Positions 23,911 through 37,165 of a stretch of DNA of 64,000 nucleotides are shown here, piece after piece. The DNA is taken from assembly GCA_013350335.1 (NCBI GenBank), contig CM023535.1, forward strand, positions 26,628,617-26,692,616. Direction: 5' to 3'. The notes beneath the pieces are model-generated. The model saw nothing but the letters and a program-made list of their open reading frames with translations, was not told the origin of the DNA and did not search any database. A program made the translations under genes and the position numbers. Origin of the DNA: Chimonanthus salicifolius. Lineage: Eukaryota > Streptophyta > Magnoliopsida > Laurales > Calycanthaceae. The stretch's first letter is position 1. Every line of letters begins with the position of its first letter.

Positions 23911-26493
23911 TGTTTTAAATTTGTAAATCTCGCAAGCGCACGAACCATTTATTTGAAATTTATATAAAATATATGAAACATTCAAAATATATGAAATTCA
24001 AAATACACATGTCTGAACTTTTATGTTTCTTAGAAAACCAAGATTCATAATTAAATCTAGGATAGAAAGTCAATTTTAATTTTTAAAAGTATATTTCCAA
24101 CTAATCAAATCTTCAATTAAATAAATAGATCTACAGTTTTAGAGCATTAATTAAAAGTGATTAAAATAATATTTTAATTAAGAGTTTATAAACAATCTCA
24201 CCACACATCCTAATTCACAAAATGTAGTTCTAATTAAATTTAATCCTAACTTAATCAAGTTGTTAGGGAGGTTTTAAATACATGAAATAATTATATTTAA
24301 AAGAATTAAAGATTTAAAAAAAAAAACTAAAATACAACATTCAAGTGAACCAAAATAAACATGAAAAATAAATCGGCAAGAAAAGTAAACAACAAAAATA
24401 AAAATGCAGTAAAGTAAAAGGTATTTGTTTGGAAAAGACCATTCATCACCAAAAATATTTCAATAAACAAACGATCTAGATTTGAAATTCACTTAAAAAT
24501 CTATTCCAGTTCATGTTTATCATCAATGTTAATTTCATAAACTTTAAATTATAAAATCAAACCTTAGTAACTTAGATCTAACAATCTGAACCTAAGTCCT
24601 AACTTTTTCATACCCAATTTATAATTAAGGCATACAATCTTAAAATCGAATCAAAGATAATCATATAAGGAATTTAGAAATTGGATGTTTCAAGATTCAA
24701 AACGGGTTGTCCTTTGATTACTTATTGGAAAAATTAAATGTACGATTAATTGAATACAATATATTTGGAAATTGAAATTACAAAAGAGACTTGCTGTAAA
24801 ATTTGAATTCTCTATGTATCTTTGAGTCTTCTCTTCAATCCTTTGGTTCTCTTTGGCTCTAATGTCAAATTCGAGTTTGGTATGTGGGCTACTGGGCTAT
24901 TTATAGGACTAGGGATTAAATGGATGGCTAGGATCAAATCTAGGTTTAAGTTGATGGATGAAAGGTTGGGATTAGATCTAACTTAAATTGGGTGGCTAGG
25001 ATTAAAAGATAGAAAATTAGGGCTTCCTAGTGCTATGGTTGAATTTATTGTGCACTAGTTGCTTGGTGGCTAAGGTGTCTTGGGAGGAAAGAGAGGAATG
25101 AGAGAAATTAGGGATTGGATGTGGCTTGGTCGAATTTTGGCATGGTGTTTTAGGGTTTTGGGTTGTGTAATGACATGACGGCTAAGATTAAATGGATGGA
25201 TGAATGAATGGATGAGATGATGAGATGATGAGGTGGAGGGTTGACCTATGAAATTCGAATGGGATAGGAAGGAGATAGACAAAAATCATGTGTGGCTATG
25301 GTGGATTGGGATGATGAGGTGTGTAGGGATCCTAGGAGTGTATCTAGATGGTTTTTGGTCTAAATGCATGGAGAGAATTTAGGCGCTAAAATCGAGCAAG
25401 GTGGAGATGAAATAGGATCTAGGTGAGGTGACAAGCTTGGAGAGGAATTTTAGGAATTTTCAATGGAGTATGCGCATGAATGAATCTCTAGGATTGTGTG
25501 TTCCGTGTGATGCAATGCATTATGCGCATGAACACCTAAATTCTAGATTTAATAAGATGCCTAGGGTTTTAATGAGATGAAACATGAAATGGAGGGCTAG
25601 AATTATTTGGCCTAGATCTAATGGCTATGATGCATGATGAATGATTTAAGTGGATGGATGGATAGATGGTGCATGGATGATCCTAATCCTAAGGTTAATC
25701 TATATGATGAATGGTTTGGATGTTCTAAATCTAATCATGATGCATGAACAGGTTGGATTGACTAAGTGGATATAGGGTTTGATGATATGAAATGCATGGG
25801 ATAAATGACATGCATGATGTGAATGGTTTGGATTGGTTGATTGGGTTAATGGATGGTGTGGATGCGAGATTAGAAATTGGACGGTCATGGACATAGGCTT
25901 TTGGGTTTGGACCTAAAATGGATTTGGGCTTAGGGTTGGTGAACTTAGATTTGAACTTGGAGCATTGGATCTTTAAATTGGACTTGGACTTGAATTGGAG
26001 GCTTGGACTTAAGCTTGCTGGGCTTGAATTCACTTTGGCCTGGCCCACATTGGGAAATGCGCCTGAAGTGCTTGGCCTGGCCCAATGTCTGGTATTGGGA
26101 GCAAAGTTTGGCGCAATTGCAGTGGATCTCTGGCCCATGGATATTCTTCTCAGACTCTTGGCCTCTTGATTGCAGACTTTGATTTTGAAATTAAATAATT
26201 AATCAATACCACTAAAATTCTAAATATTAAATAAATCTAGACTCTCATAAATGGATCAAGATTATTCAATTTACATTAAAAACCCTAAAGTGGCATGAAT
26301 TAATTATGAAATTTAAAATTTTCATTTTAAACTCTCTTCTGGCAATTATCCATTGTTTTATGCATGAATCCTATTTTTCTTTCTTTTATCTCCAAAACTA
26401 GAAAAAAAAAATTAAACATATCTTTTATATACAAAATCAAGGCTAACTTAATCATAATTAAAGGGTAAAAATGTAAGATTTTTAGACTCGACA
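23911..26493 (-). mobile_element. Tat/Athila-like LTR, inverted, apparently solo
   Basis: The plus strand starts TGTTTTAAATTTG, the reverse of the family LTR end, and ends 'tagactcgaca', the reverse of the family start. No primer site or internal sequence belonging to it flanks it, so it looks like a solo LTR. A clear target duplication is not visible. Family markers include 'gcaagcgcacgaacc' at the left and 'ggcctggcccacattggga' near 26037. The open frames inside are in low-complexity stretches and are not genes. Confidence 0.78.
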
Positions 26494-28100
26494 GGTACAT
26501 TGAGGACAATGTTCAATTTAAGTTTGGGGGTATTGGGGGGTTACACTTTTGGAGATGAAAAATTTGTGGATGAAAATCTTGAAATAATCTTTGATTTTTA
26601 GCATTTATATGTGGATGAAAATTTTTATATCATGCTTTTCCAATTGAATTTGTTGAATGTTATGCTTGGAAAACTTTTACACAGCCATATTAATATTAGC
26701 CATAAAAAGAAAAAATATTCATGAGTAAAGTAATCACCGGAAGAATACCATTGGAGACTTGTGACCCAGTGAGCTTTAGGGCCATTCGATTTTTTTAGTG
26801 TTATAAGTAAATTCTTATTTTCTTTGATATACACATTATTTTTGTTGAAGATATCATTATTCCTTTATTTTGGTCAAATTATTGAGAACGACTTTAAAAT
26901 TGGATTATTACACTTGATTTTTTTTTAATTTATTTGAAATAATAAAATATTCATATGAAACTTAGGAAATGATATAGGCCATTATTTTTGGACATTTTGA
27001 GCCTTTGAGGCCTACCTATTTTGGTCATATTATCATGTTAGTTCCCATTTTTTAGCCTCGAATAAGAATTTAGCCTATTTTTATTAATTAGCTATGTTAT
27101 CCATACTCAACTCCGGTTGTCGAATTTGACCCTTCACTGAAATATCTGTGACCAATTCTAGAGCTCATAAAAGGTTAGAGATGAAAAAAATTGGGATGGT
27201 ACTCTGAGAAAAAATATGGCGCTTGAAAAAAAAAAAAGATGAATGAAACCAAAAAAAATGAAAAAGAAAAAGAGAAAGGGAACATCCATAAATCCACAAA
27301 AGGAAGGATGTGAAAAAAGTCTGAGAAAAAAAAATGCTGTGAAAGTGTTGAAAAAAATAGAGGAAGAATATCCCATTTTAAAATTTTGAAGACCTCTACC
27401 TTTTCTGTTCAAAGTATTTATTTTTTAATCTTTTATCCTTCTTTGATATGACCCGGTCCTAAGGCACATTTCATCCTATCAAAAAGTCCTATTGATCCTC
27501 AATTAATATGGTATTTAAGTGAAGAATATATGAAGAAGAATTATGGTGTTTGATTCAACGTTCTTAGAGAAATGGCATCTATTCATGAGATCTATATTTT
27601 TCTTTGATATTAGCTGTTATTTGTTGATAAATATGTTAGATATTTGCATTTGAGAAAATTATTCCGCTCACATATATATTTGAGAGAATTTAACCCAATC
27701 TCTTAATGAAAGTCTTTCTGAGAGATATATCTAGTGAGATTTGAAGTCGAAGCGCATTTTCAGCTGGTGGTTGTTAAACTTATGTGTATTTTGAAAAAGA
27801 TGGTTATGTTAATATTGGCTATCACATACTACACTCCGAGTATAAGTTTTGTAAAATGAATTTTGGAATTGTATGATATTTAAATTTTTGTTTGGGTATT
27901 TATGTTGAAATTTAATGTTTATGGGTATCATCACTGGAAACCCTCACGAGACTATAACTTGTCCACTAGTGGTGAGCTAGGGGTTTAAAGGCTTGTTGCA
28001 TAAGCTAAATGCTATCAAGAGTGCCAGCGAAAGTGGTTTAGGTTAGGATTTTTATTTTTGTTTTGCTCGAGGACTAGCAAAATCTAAGTGTGGTGGTATT
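26494..28100 (+). mobile_element. Tat/Athila-like 3' internal region
   Basis: Non-coding 3' region in plus orientation. Starts with the dyad ACATTGAGGACAATGT (26497-26512) and 'aagtttgggggtattgggg', and ends with the hairpin and purine tract before the LTR at 28101. Homologous to 29288-30426 and 43741-44309 (shared 'cccaactcc', 'attgaaatatctgtgacc', 'gaggttagagat'). No protein domain is recognisable. The purine-rich part 27180-27370 is simple-sequence-like. Confidence 0.7.
28061..28082 (+). other. Conserved hairpin before the Tat-like 3' LTR
   Basis: Perfect 7-bp arms TTTTGCT and AGCAAAA around an eight-base loop CGAGGACT. It is followed by a purine-rich tract and the LTR at 28101. The identical hairpin recurs at 30387-30408. 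Confidence 0.85.
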
Positions 28101-28632
28101 TGATGAGCACAGAAAATGACTATTTTATCTTTGTATTTGGATTAGTTAGACCTTTGTTTTGTGTATTTTAGGATATGTTTAATGCGATTTTGGAAGTTTT
28201 GCAAGATTTACAGGGAAATATAAGATATGAGAATTCAAATGGTGAATTTTGCAATTTATGGGCATAAGTTGATATTTTTGGAAAGTTGAAATTTTTAATA
28301 ATTATTTTACCATAATTTTAGGGGTTTTATTTGTAAACTAATTAATTCAAATCCATTTATGGGAATTTGGATTAATTTATCATTTTTATGTAAGTGTCAA
28401 ATTATTAGATTTTCCATACTTTGAAATTATTAAGCGCATTAAGAAAAGCCCATGAAGAAATCCACATGTGTGAAGTCTATTTTCATCATCTCAAGATACA
28501 TATGAGGAAATTCGAAATTTACAAGTCATTATGAGAAGCTTTTGAATTTGCCAAGTGGATTAAGGAAAAAGAAACATCATAAGAAGTGGAGAAAAAGAAG
28601 AAAGGTTTGACACACTCTCAGTATTTTGACCA
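28101..28632 (+). mobile_element. Tat-like 3' LTR, truncated
   Basis: Begins TGATGAGCACAG and aligns closely with the start of the LTR at 13653 up to 'cagtattttgacc', then stops. Together with 13653-15541 it brackets a nested element of about 15 kb. After 28632 the sequence resembles the interior of the other Tat-like LTR type (near 31491, 'catgtacacacaccacac'). Confidence 0.75.
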
Positions 28633-29287
28633 TTCATGTACACACACCACACGTTTTTCACTGAATTCCTAAAGAAGAAAGGGGCTGAAGATGGTATTGG
28701 GATAGGGGCGAATGAACATGGCTGAAATGGATGGAAGTGAGCACCAATACATGATTTGTGGAACAAGTCTGGCTGCAAATACACACGGAACAACAGTGGA
28801 GGACGGTGTACGGGTTCTCGTCGTCGCTTGCTAGCTGGCCTGGGAAAGGCAATCTTTTTCTGTTTGCAGGCAGAAGGGGCGATCAAAGCTCCAATGGATG
28901 CAAAAGTACGCCAGCAAAAGCAAAGCCAAAGGGAAATCAAACACAACACACAAACAGAGTAGAATCTCAAAGGGTTTTCATTCAATCAAATTTGTATATA
29001 TTTTACAAGCTCCAAAAGGGGGATATTTATGTACAACCTAAACACTAAAAATAGAAAAGAAAATACAATGGAAAGAAAGAAAAAAAATAGGAAAAAAAGT
29101 AGAAATGAGCTGACTGGGTCGTCGGGATCGTCGGCATCTTTGTCAGTCTTGTCGGTGCTCTTCCGTTGGCTCTTGTGCATTCGTGCGTGGAGAGGAAATA
29201 AGGGAAAGTGAAAGAACGGAAGAGACATGGGTTGGGAAAGGAGTTTTACTCCTTTTATTTTAGGCCTCACGTGTGTGAGTCACACGT
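28633..29287. other. Unclassified segment between two Tat-like pieces
   Basis: The first ~40 bases resemble the interior of the LTR at 30427-33029. The rest is GC-richer than its neighbours, includes 'ctccaaaagggggatatttatg' and ends with the dyad CACGTGTGTGAGTCACACGTG (29268-29288). Open frames of up to 141 codons on either strand overlap each other and show no family motif. I cannot assign it. Confidence 0.3.
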
Positions 29288-30426
29288 GTTGCATCACATG
29301 TTCACCATACCCAACTCCGGTTATGGAGTTAAGCCTCATTGAAATATGTGACCTAACCTAGGAGCAAGAAAGGTTGGAGATGAAAAATTGGGATGGTACT
29401 CTTAAAAATGGCACTTGAAAAGAAAAAGAAAAATGATCGATGAAGAGAAAAAAAAAATGTAATGCATCAGAAAAAAAAATGTGATGCATTAGAAAAAGAA
29501 AAAGAAAGGGAACGTCCAGACATCAAAGAAGGGTGTGAAAGAAATAGAAAAAGAAAAAAGAATGCTTTGAAAGTGCTGAAAAGAAAAATAGACGTAAAAT
29601 ATCCCATTCAAAATTTTGAAGACCTCTAACATTTCTATTCAAAGTATTATTAGAGCCTTCTATTCCTTTTTTATTTGACCGGGTCCTAAGCCATGTTTCG
29701 TCCTAATAGGAAGTCCTATTGATCTTAGGTCTAAATATGATATTTCATGTGGAGAATAGATGAGGGAAAATGATGGTGTATTACTCAACATTCTCAAGAA
29801 AGTGGCACCTAGTCATGAGATCACTCATTTTCTTTGAATTGAGCCATCTTTAATAATACATATGTGAGATACTTTGATTTTAAACACATAAATTCTGCTC
29901 AAATATACCTTGAGAGAAAATGAACCTAAACCTCTAAGCGTTAATTTTTCCGAGAGATATATCCAGTGAGGTTTGCAGTTGAAGCACATTTTCCAATGGT
30001 GTGATCAAAACTTGTGTCTATTTGGAAAAAGAAGCCTCTCTTAACATTGGCTAAACACACACTACACTCTGGGTATAAGCCTTATAAAATGAATTTTAGA
30101 GTTCTATGATGTTTAGACCCCTTATCTATGTGTTCTTGTTAAAGATGTTGATGTTTGTGGGTATCATCACTGAAAGTCCTCACGAGACTACAACTCGTCC
30201 ACTAGGGTTAACCTAGGGGTTTAAAGGCTTGTTGCATACACTAAATGGAATCGATAGTACTAGAGAAAGTGGTGTAGTTTTTAGGTTTTGCTTAGGTTTT
30301 ATTTTAGTATATGTTTAGTCTAAGAATAAAATTAGTTTAGGATTAGATTATATTTTTTGAATTTTTGAGTCGTAGTTTTTAGGTAGTTTTGCTCGAGGAC
30401 TAGCAAAATCTGAGTTTGGGGGTATT
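29288..30426 (+). mobile_element. Second copy of the Tat-like 3' internal region
   Basis: Homologous to 27100-28100 ('cccaactccggtt', 'tgaaatatgtgacc', 'cctcacgagactacaactcgtccact'). Contains repeated 'gaaaaagaaaaagaaa' purine stretches (29410-29590). Ends with hairpin 30387-30408, 'gagtttgggggtatt' and the LTR at 30427. No coding potential recognised. Confidence 0.72.
30387..30408 (+). other. Conserved hairpin before the Tat-like 3' LTR (second copy)
   Basis: Same arms and loop as 28061-28082, followed by the polypurine tract 'gagtttgggggtatt'. Confidence 0.85.
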
Positions 30427-33029
30427 TGTTGAGCACTGAAATATTACATTTTTACCCTGATTATTGGACCAGTTAGCCTTGATTTTGTATATATCACATG
30501 CATTTAATTTCATTTTCTAGTTTTGTAGATAAAAATGGAGAGTTCAGGAAAATAATCTTAAAACAGTGGATAATTGCAAGTATGGTGCTTAATTCGGAAG
30601 TCCTTAAATGTTTACGCTTAATTTCACTCCACTTTTAGGGTTTTCAAGTAAATTGGTTAGTATAGATCCAGTTATGAGAGTCTAGATTAAATAAATATTT
30701 TAGATTTTAACGTGGTGAAGTTAATTATTTAATTCTGGAAGAGAAAACCTGCAATGCAAGAGGCAAAGGATGAAATTCAAGATTAATGGGCTACAAATCT
30801 AATTCAATTGGGCCAAGCTAATCTCCACAGGCCAAGATTGGGCCAGGCTACAAGCAGTCCATGCGCATATCACATATGGACCAGGCCAATGTGCACTCCA
30901 AAGTCCAACAATGGCCCAAGTCCTCAAGCTCAAGTCCAAGGTCCACTAAAGGCCCATGTTCTCATTTATAGATCCAAAACCCAAGTCCACTACCCAGTCA
31001 CACGCCCAAGCCTTAGTCCATTTACTTATCAATCCACACCATCCAATCTCCCTCCAATGCAATCTTAACCACTCATCTTCATCCCTTAATCCAACCTTTC
31101 CATCATCTAGATTAACCTTAGGATCATAACCATCCATACATCATCTCATCATCCATCCATCTAGATCACCCATCACTCATTAAAGCCATTAGATCTTGGG
31201 ACATTACATCTCCACCCTCCATTTCATTCATACATTTTAGGTAAACCCTAGAGCCTCCATTCCATATCCAATGCAACATAACTTATCTTAGATCTAGGCC
31301 ATCCATTTCATCATCCAATTAGATCAACCATTCAATCTTAACCCTCCATTAGGAAACCTTCCATTTATATAAATTAACTTAGCCAAAATACCTTAGAGCC
31401 ATTAGATCTAAACCCCATTCAATCATGACCATCCAATTATTAAAACCGTAGATCTAGAACCCTTCCAAAGGCTCCACACTTTTTTGCCACATCATGTACA
31501 CACACCACACAATTTTTGCACTAAAATCTCTTCATGCACATATTCCAAAATCCATCTAGGCTCATTCCCAAATCACCTACACCTCATCATCTCAAATTTT
31601 CCACATCACAAACGATTTTATCAAATCTAAAAGGCCACCTTTCTAATTTCACAAGTTAATCCTCCATGTCATCAACTCATCATCTCATCATTCATTCATG
31701 TTAGCTTTAGATCACAACCGTTGATGCATTGCATTGATTTAAATCATAAAACCCTAAACCTCATAGCCAAATTCATCCATGTCTAGTCAACTCCTATATT
31801 TTCTCTGCTTAGCCACCAAGCCAATTTCCTCTCCAAGTTAACTTGATCTCCAAGCTAGCTTGGATCCCAAGCAGCTAAAATTGTGTGCATGCCCTAGAGA
31901 ACCCTAGTTTTTCATCTTAAAATCTCATCCACCCATATTTTAGAAGATTTAATCCAAGCCTTTCATTCATAACTTAAACCCAAATTAAATCTCAGCCATC
32001 CATTTTAACCCAAAGCATGTAAATAGAGCACTAAGCACAACACAAAATTCAAATTTGACTTGGAGCTAAAGAGGCCCAAAGGCTGAGGAGAAAATATCAA
32101 GAGGCAAGAAGACAGGAGGTCCCACACGATTTTACAAGTGAGAGTTGTAAATTTACGTCTCTATTTAGTTTTCTTGTTCTCCATTTCATGTATGCCTGTA
32201 CTTGAATTGTTTCATTAAATAAATAAGAGACGTTCCTTTTAGAATCGTGGAAAGTCCGATTATTCAGTTTTTTTTTTTATATTGTCTTTTAATTTTAAAT
32301 TTGTATTCTTTGTTTAATTAAAGGACTTAGGTTATACGTGTTAATTCTAAGAACTAGACTTTAATTAGATTAAAGATTATGAATTTTAATTAAATGGTGT
32401 AAATTGATATTTGAATTCTAAGAGTGGATTTTAGATCTAAGTTTCTTATTTATTTATTTATTTTAGGCGATGAGAGAAAAATTTCATAATTACCCTTTAC
32501 ATTCTGCACTTTTAAAGTATGTCATTTATTTTAACCGCAATTTTATTTTTAGTCTTCTAGTCACGTTAGTTCCCTTGTTTGTTTGTTGTATTCTAAATAT
32601 TTAATTTATTTTCATGTTTTTATTGTATGTTCATGTACTCTATTCTTTAATTATTTGTATTCAAACTCTCTTTCTCAAGATTCTGTAACTAAGGTTGGAG
32701 ATATGATATTTTGATCTTAAAACATGTGATTTTAAATCAAGATGATACTACACATCCTTGTTTCACCAATTTAATAAAAAGATGATGGATTTGATTCTCG
32801 ACTTGTTAAATTCATAAGTTAGATAATAATGGTGTTAATTTTGACTTTCTAAGATCTAAATTAAAATTGCAATTCCATGAATTTGATTTCTTAATATTAT
32901 ATCTTTTTAGAGGTACCAATTTAATTTAAGCATATATTTTGTGGATTTCCTTTGGGTTCGACCTCGCACTCAATTGCTATACTATTAAATGGTTCGTGCA
33001 GTTACGAGATTATAAATGTAAAATTTGCA
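30427..33029 (+). mobile_element. Tat/Athila-like LTR, full length
   Basis: Begins TGTTGAGCACTG straight after a polypurine tract, so it is a 3' LTR. It ends '..aaaatttgca' at 33029, after the family tail 'ttcgacctcgcactcaattgctatactattaaatgg'. What follows is not a primer site but the inside of an inverted copia LTR, so this element was inserted into that LTR; its 5' side has since been lost or rearranged. Repeated 'ccatccatc/tcatcatc' phrases fill the middle. No genes. Confidence 0.8.
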
Positions 33030-33831
33030 CTTCAACATTACCGTTGCGCATTAATAGTTTTCCAACGAATAGAAAACTAACACGGACGATTGATAGCTAC
33101 TTCACGATTGATCGTGCTCACGATCGGTCATACAGCCAGTTTTCAACAAAAATGCTCTCCACTAAAATGGCCATGTCTTGGGTTCCCGAACTCCGATTTG
33201 AGTGTTCTTGGGCTCTATGAAAAGCTATTTCAATTCTCTATTGAACCATGGTGTTTTACCAGTTGATTATTACATTTGGTTGGTCTAAAGAGATTCACAA
33301 GTCATGATATTTTGACAGCCCATATTTTCCAAGATATGATCAAGGAGCTCCATGGCATTGGTCCAAATTCTCTAGGCTTGGCCTAATCTTACCAATATGG
33401 GTTCTAAACCTAGGGAAGGTCATTTCTTGGTGATTGGTCGTGCTCTCGATGTATCGTGCTCTGTACCACATGATGGGTCGCCTCCAGACGAAAGAATCGG
33501 CCTAAGCATGACTGTATTTTTCTGTGGGTTTTCAACCCAGGCTCCAAGCGATTGATCGTGAGGGCAATTGGTCGCGTAATACCCAGACGAAGGGTCGTTT
33601 GCACGATCAATTGTCCGAGATATGACTGTGAATGACGGTACAGATTTTGTCTAAGCCCAAGGCGATTGATTGTATGCACGATTGGATCGGCCCTATCCCT
33701 ACAATACACCGTGAGCACGAATGTATTGTCCTCAGACCACTGGAGTTTGACAGACCATTCCTTCTAGGCGATGCATCGTTGAACCACGACTGATTGTCTG
33801 CTGTCACTGGCGATTGATCGCCTGATGTTGA
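33030..33831 (-). mobile_element. Inverted copia LTR, inner part
   Basis: Read on the minus strand this continues 36353-36007 after removal of the solo LTR between them, and follows the same order as 9100-9700. It contains the dyad word CGATTGATCG. Its end (U5 side) is missing, cut at 33030 by the Tat-like LTR. Confidence 0.78.
33113..33822. repeat. Dyad array, word CGATTGATCG, in the inverted copia LTR
   Basis: Perfect copies CACGATTGATCGTG (33113-33126) and GGCGATTGATCGCC (33809-33822), and CGATTGATCG at 33549, plus partial copies between. CGATTGATCG is the reverse complement of the CGATCAATCG word at 9114, so both LTRs belong to one dyad lineage. Confidence 0.85.
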
Positions 33832-36006
33832 TGTTTTAAATTTGTAAATCTTGCAAGCGCACGAACCATTGTAGTACAACGATTGAGTGCAAGGTCGTAC
33901 TCAAAGGAAACATTCAAAATACACATGCTTCAATTTTTATGTTACTTAGAAAACCAAGATTCAAAATTAAATCTAGGATAGAAATCAATTTTAATCTTAA
34001 AAGTATAATTCCAAACTAATCAAATCTTTATTCAAATAAATAGATCTACAATCTTAGAGCGTTGATTAAAAGTGATTAAAATAATATTTTAATAAAGAGT
34101 TTATAAACAATCTCAACACTAATTCAAGTTCACAAATTCAAAGCCTAATTAAATTGAATCTTAACTAGTTAACAAATTGTTAAAGTGGTTTTAAATACAT
34201 GAAATAAATACACAACAAAAGAATTGAAGAGTTAAAAACAAAAACTAAAATATAACATTCAAGTGAATAAAATAAACATGAAAAATAAATTGGTGAGAAA
34301 AGTAAATGAAAGACTTTAAAATTTTAGAAAGTAAAAGGTGGTTGGTTGGAAAATACCGATCATCACAAAAGATATTTAAATAAGCAAACGACCTAGATTT
34401 GAAATTCAAGTAAAAATCTAAGATCCAATTCATGTTTATCATCAATATTAAAAATCATAAACATTAATTTATAAAATCAAATCTTAGTAACTTAGATTGA
34501 ACAACCGTAACCTAAGTTTTAACTGTTTTATGTTTAATTAAATAATTTAAGTATACAACTCTAACTTCGAATCAAGAACAATCATAGAAGGAAATAAAAA
34601 ATTGGATGTTTCAAGATTCTAAACGGATGTCCTTTGATTATTTATTGGAAAAATTAAATACATGATTGATTGAATACAAGAAAGATGAAAATTGAACTCT
34701 GAATCTTTCCTTAGTCTTCTCTCCAATCCTTTGGTCCTCTTTGGCTACAGAGTCAAATTCGAGTTTGGCTTATGGGATACTGGGCTATTTATAGGACTAG
34801 GGATTGAATGGATGAGATGTAATATGGTGAGGTGGAGGGGCTGACCTATGAAATTCGAATTTGATGGAGAGGAGGTGGAAAAATTGTGTATGGCTATATT
34901 TGGATTGGATTGGGAGACAAGTTAGGATCTAGGTGAGGTGTCAAACTTGGAGAGAAAACTTAGGAATTTTCCATTATTTCATGCACATGGAGAGTTTCTA
35001 AAGTCAGGATTTTCATGTGATGCACTAAGGGATATGCGAATGGACTCCTAAAATCTAGGATTTGTGCATGGGATTAGGGTTTATGAATAAATGGTTAAGG
35101 TTGATTGGCATAGATTTAATGGCTTTGATAGATGATGGATGATCTAAGTGCATGGATGGGTAGATGGTGCATGGATGATCTTAATCCTAAGGTTTATCTA
35201 TATGATGGATGGTTTGGATGTCCAAAATCTAAACGTGATGCATGAACGGATTGGATTAAGTAGGCGGATCTAGGGTTTTATGATATGAAATGCATATGAT
35301 GAATATGATGAATGAAATGAATGGTTTAGATGGGTTGATGGGGGGTCAATGGATGGTGTGGATGGGAGATTGGAAATTGGATGGTTAAGATTAGGTGGGT
35401 AGGATGGGTCATGGGCTTTTGGGTTTTGGACCTAAAATGGATTTTGGGCTTAGAGTTGGTAAACTTGAATTTAAACCTAGAGCACTGGATCTTGAGTGGA
35501 CTTGGACTTCTTGGACTGGAGTCTTGGGCTTGCTGGGCTTAGATTCACTTGGCCTGGTCCACATTGGGAAATGCGCATGGAGTGCTTGGCCTGGCCCAGT
35601 GTCTGGCATTTGGAGCAAAGCTTGGCCCAATAGTAGTGGATCTCTGGCCCATGGATCTTGATTTCAACTCTTGACCTCTTTGATTACAAACTTGATTTTA
35701 AAATTAAATAATTAATCAAACTACTCATAAATCTAAGTATTGAATTAATCTAGACTCTCATAAGTGGGTCCAGATTACCCAATTTTCATTTAAAATCCTA
35801 AAGTGGCATGAATTAATTATGAAATTCAAAAATTTCCATTTTTAGCTCTCTCCGGCAATTATCCACTTTTTTATGTTTGTTTCCTGTTTTTCCATCTTTT
35901 TATCTACAAAACTAGAAAAAACCATTAAATGTATCTTTTATATACAAGATCAAGGCTAAATCAATCAGAATTAAAGGGTAAAAATGTAAGATTTTTAGAC
36001 TCAACA
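33832..36006 (-). mobile_element. Solo Tat/Athila-like LTR inside the copia LTR
   Basis: Plus-strand ends TGTTTTAAATTTG and 'tagactcaaca'. Flanking five bases are GTTGA (33827-33831) and GCTGA (36007-36011), a target duplication with one mismatch. The copia LTR continues in register on both sides. No internal region is present, so it is a solo LTR left by recombination between two LTRs. The segment near 35560-35630 is almost the same as one near 26040-26110 of the other inverted LTR. Confidence 0.85.
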
Positions 36007-36353
36007 GCTGACATGATGTATCATGCTTGACAGTACATTCAATGTTTTGGACTTAAGTCCACTTGGTTCTTGATTTTGGTCAAACACTTTCTAGGCTTAT
36101 TTACTTAATCCATATATTTTCTCTAATCCTAGGCATGGACATCCCATGGTGTTGGGTACCACCTAATGTCATCTATGGCCAATTTATCTTGAGTGATTGT
36201 TATACACATGTTGATCCGTTGAATCTTCAATCTTCAACCAACACTTGAGTCTTCATTACTTGTTTCATCCTTATGAGGTAATGCTTCACCTATGAGATAA
36301 TGCTTCACCTAAGTCATGGAATTGACAAATAGGTGACTCGGCAAGCCGGGGCA
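36007..36353 (-). mobile_element. Inverted copia LTR, start
   Basis: The minus strand begins TGCCCCGGCTTGCCGAGTC at 36353, the same start as the LTRs at 16868 and 21932, and reads on to 'tggccatagatgacattagg' and 'gtactgtcaagcatgatac', then meets the solo LTR. Confidence 0.82.
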
Positions 36354-37165
36354 CTAATAGCATATAATCTTAGAGTCTATACAATAAAATTCGATTATAG
36401 TATTAGATACAAAAATAAATTTTAAATATCAAACAATCATAACACAAATATTATTCAATTGGAAAACTGAAAACTCATATTTCATTGCACTTTGAATTTT
36501 ATTATTAATCATGGATTTCGAATTTATAGTGCTATGGAATTGAAATAAAAGAACACAAGAATTGAATAATTGAAAATGAGAAATTAAATCAAACCAATGG
36601 ATCCTTCTTGGTGTACATGACTTTTCCAATGCTCTCATCTTGTTTTTCTTTCTTTCTTTCCTCCTTGTCCACGCCAATGCTTGATATTGTCCTCAATCAA
36701 ATTCAAAATTCAATGTATGCTCTAATGCTCATATTTATAGGCCTCGGGTGGGAATGGTTGGTTGAGATTTAATTTTGGTTTATATGATAAGTGAAGGCCT
36801 AAGATTAAATGATTTTAAACAAGGATGGCTGGGATTAAAAGTTGAAAAGATTAGGGTTACATATGGTTGGTCGAGTGGGGTTGCTTGGGGATGAGGTTGT
36901 CTTGATGGCCGAGAAGGAAATACGATAGGATTTGATTTGGATTGGGTATGGTCGAATTTCACATGTGGGATTAGGGTTTGTGCATGCCTGATATGAATGG
37001 TTAGGATTTAAAGTTGACATGAATGGATGGATGGATGAATGGAAGATGATGTGGTTTAGTGTGTGAAATTCGAATGGAGTCGGATAAGATTGCATGAGGT
37101 GTTGATGACATGTCAAAATCGAGTGGATGGGTTTGGGATAGTTCTAGGGTTTTTCAAGTGGAGGT
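36354..37165 (-). mobile_element. Inverted Tat-like LTR, left part
   Basis: Carries family phrases of the inverted Tat-like LTRs ('tatttataggcctcgggtggg', 'gatggatggatgaatgg', 'gaaattcgaatgg'). Its left end near 36354 does not reach the usual family terminus. It is interrupted at 37165 and resumes at 47430. Open frames on the minus strand are in low-complexity sequence and are not genes. Confidence 0.68.

Noticed and set aside
25731..26169. Overlapping open frames of 83-135 codons
   Set aside because: Both are inside an inverted Tat-like LTR made of repeated 'atggatgg' and 'ggcctggccca' phrases; no family motif.
28560..28985. A 141-codon minus-strand open frame
   Set aside because: It crosses the junction between a Tat-like LTR and unclassified DNA, overlaps other frames on both strands and has no motif.
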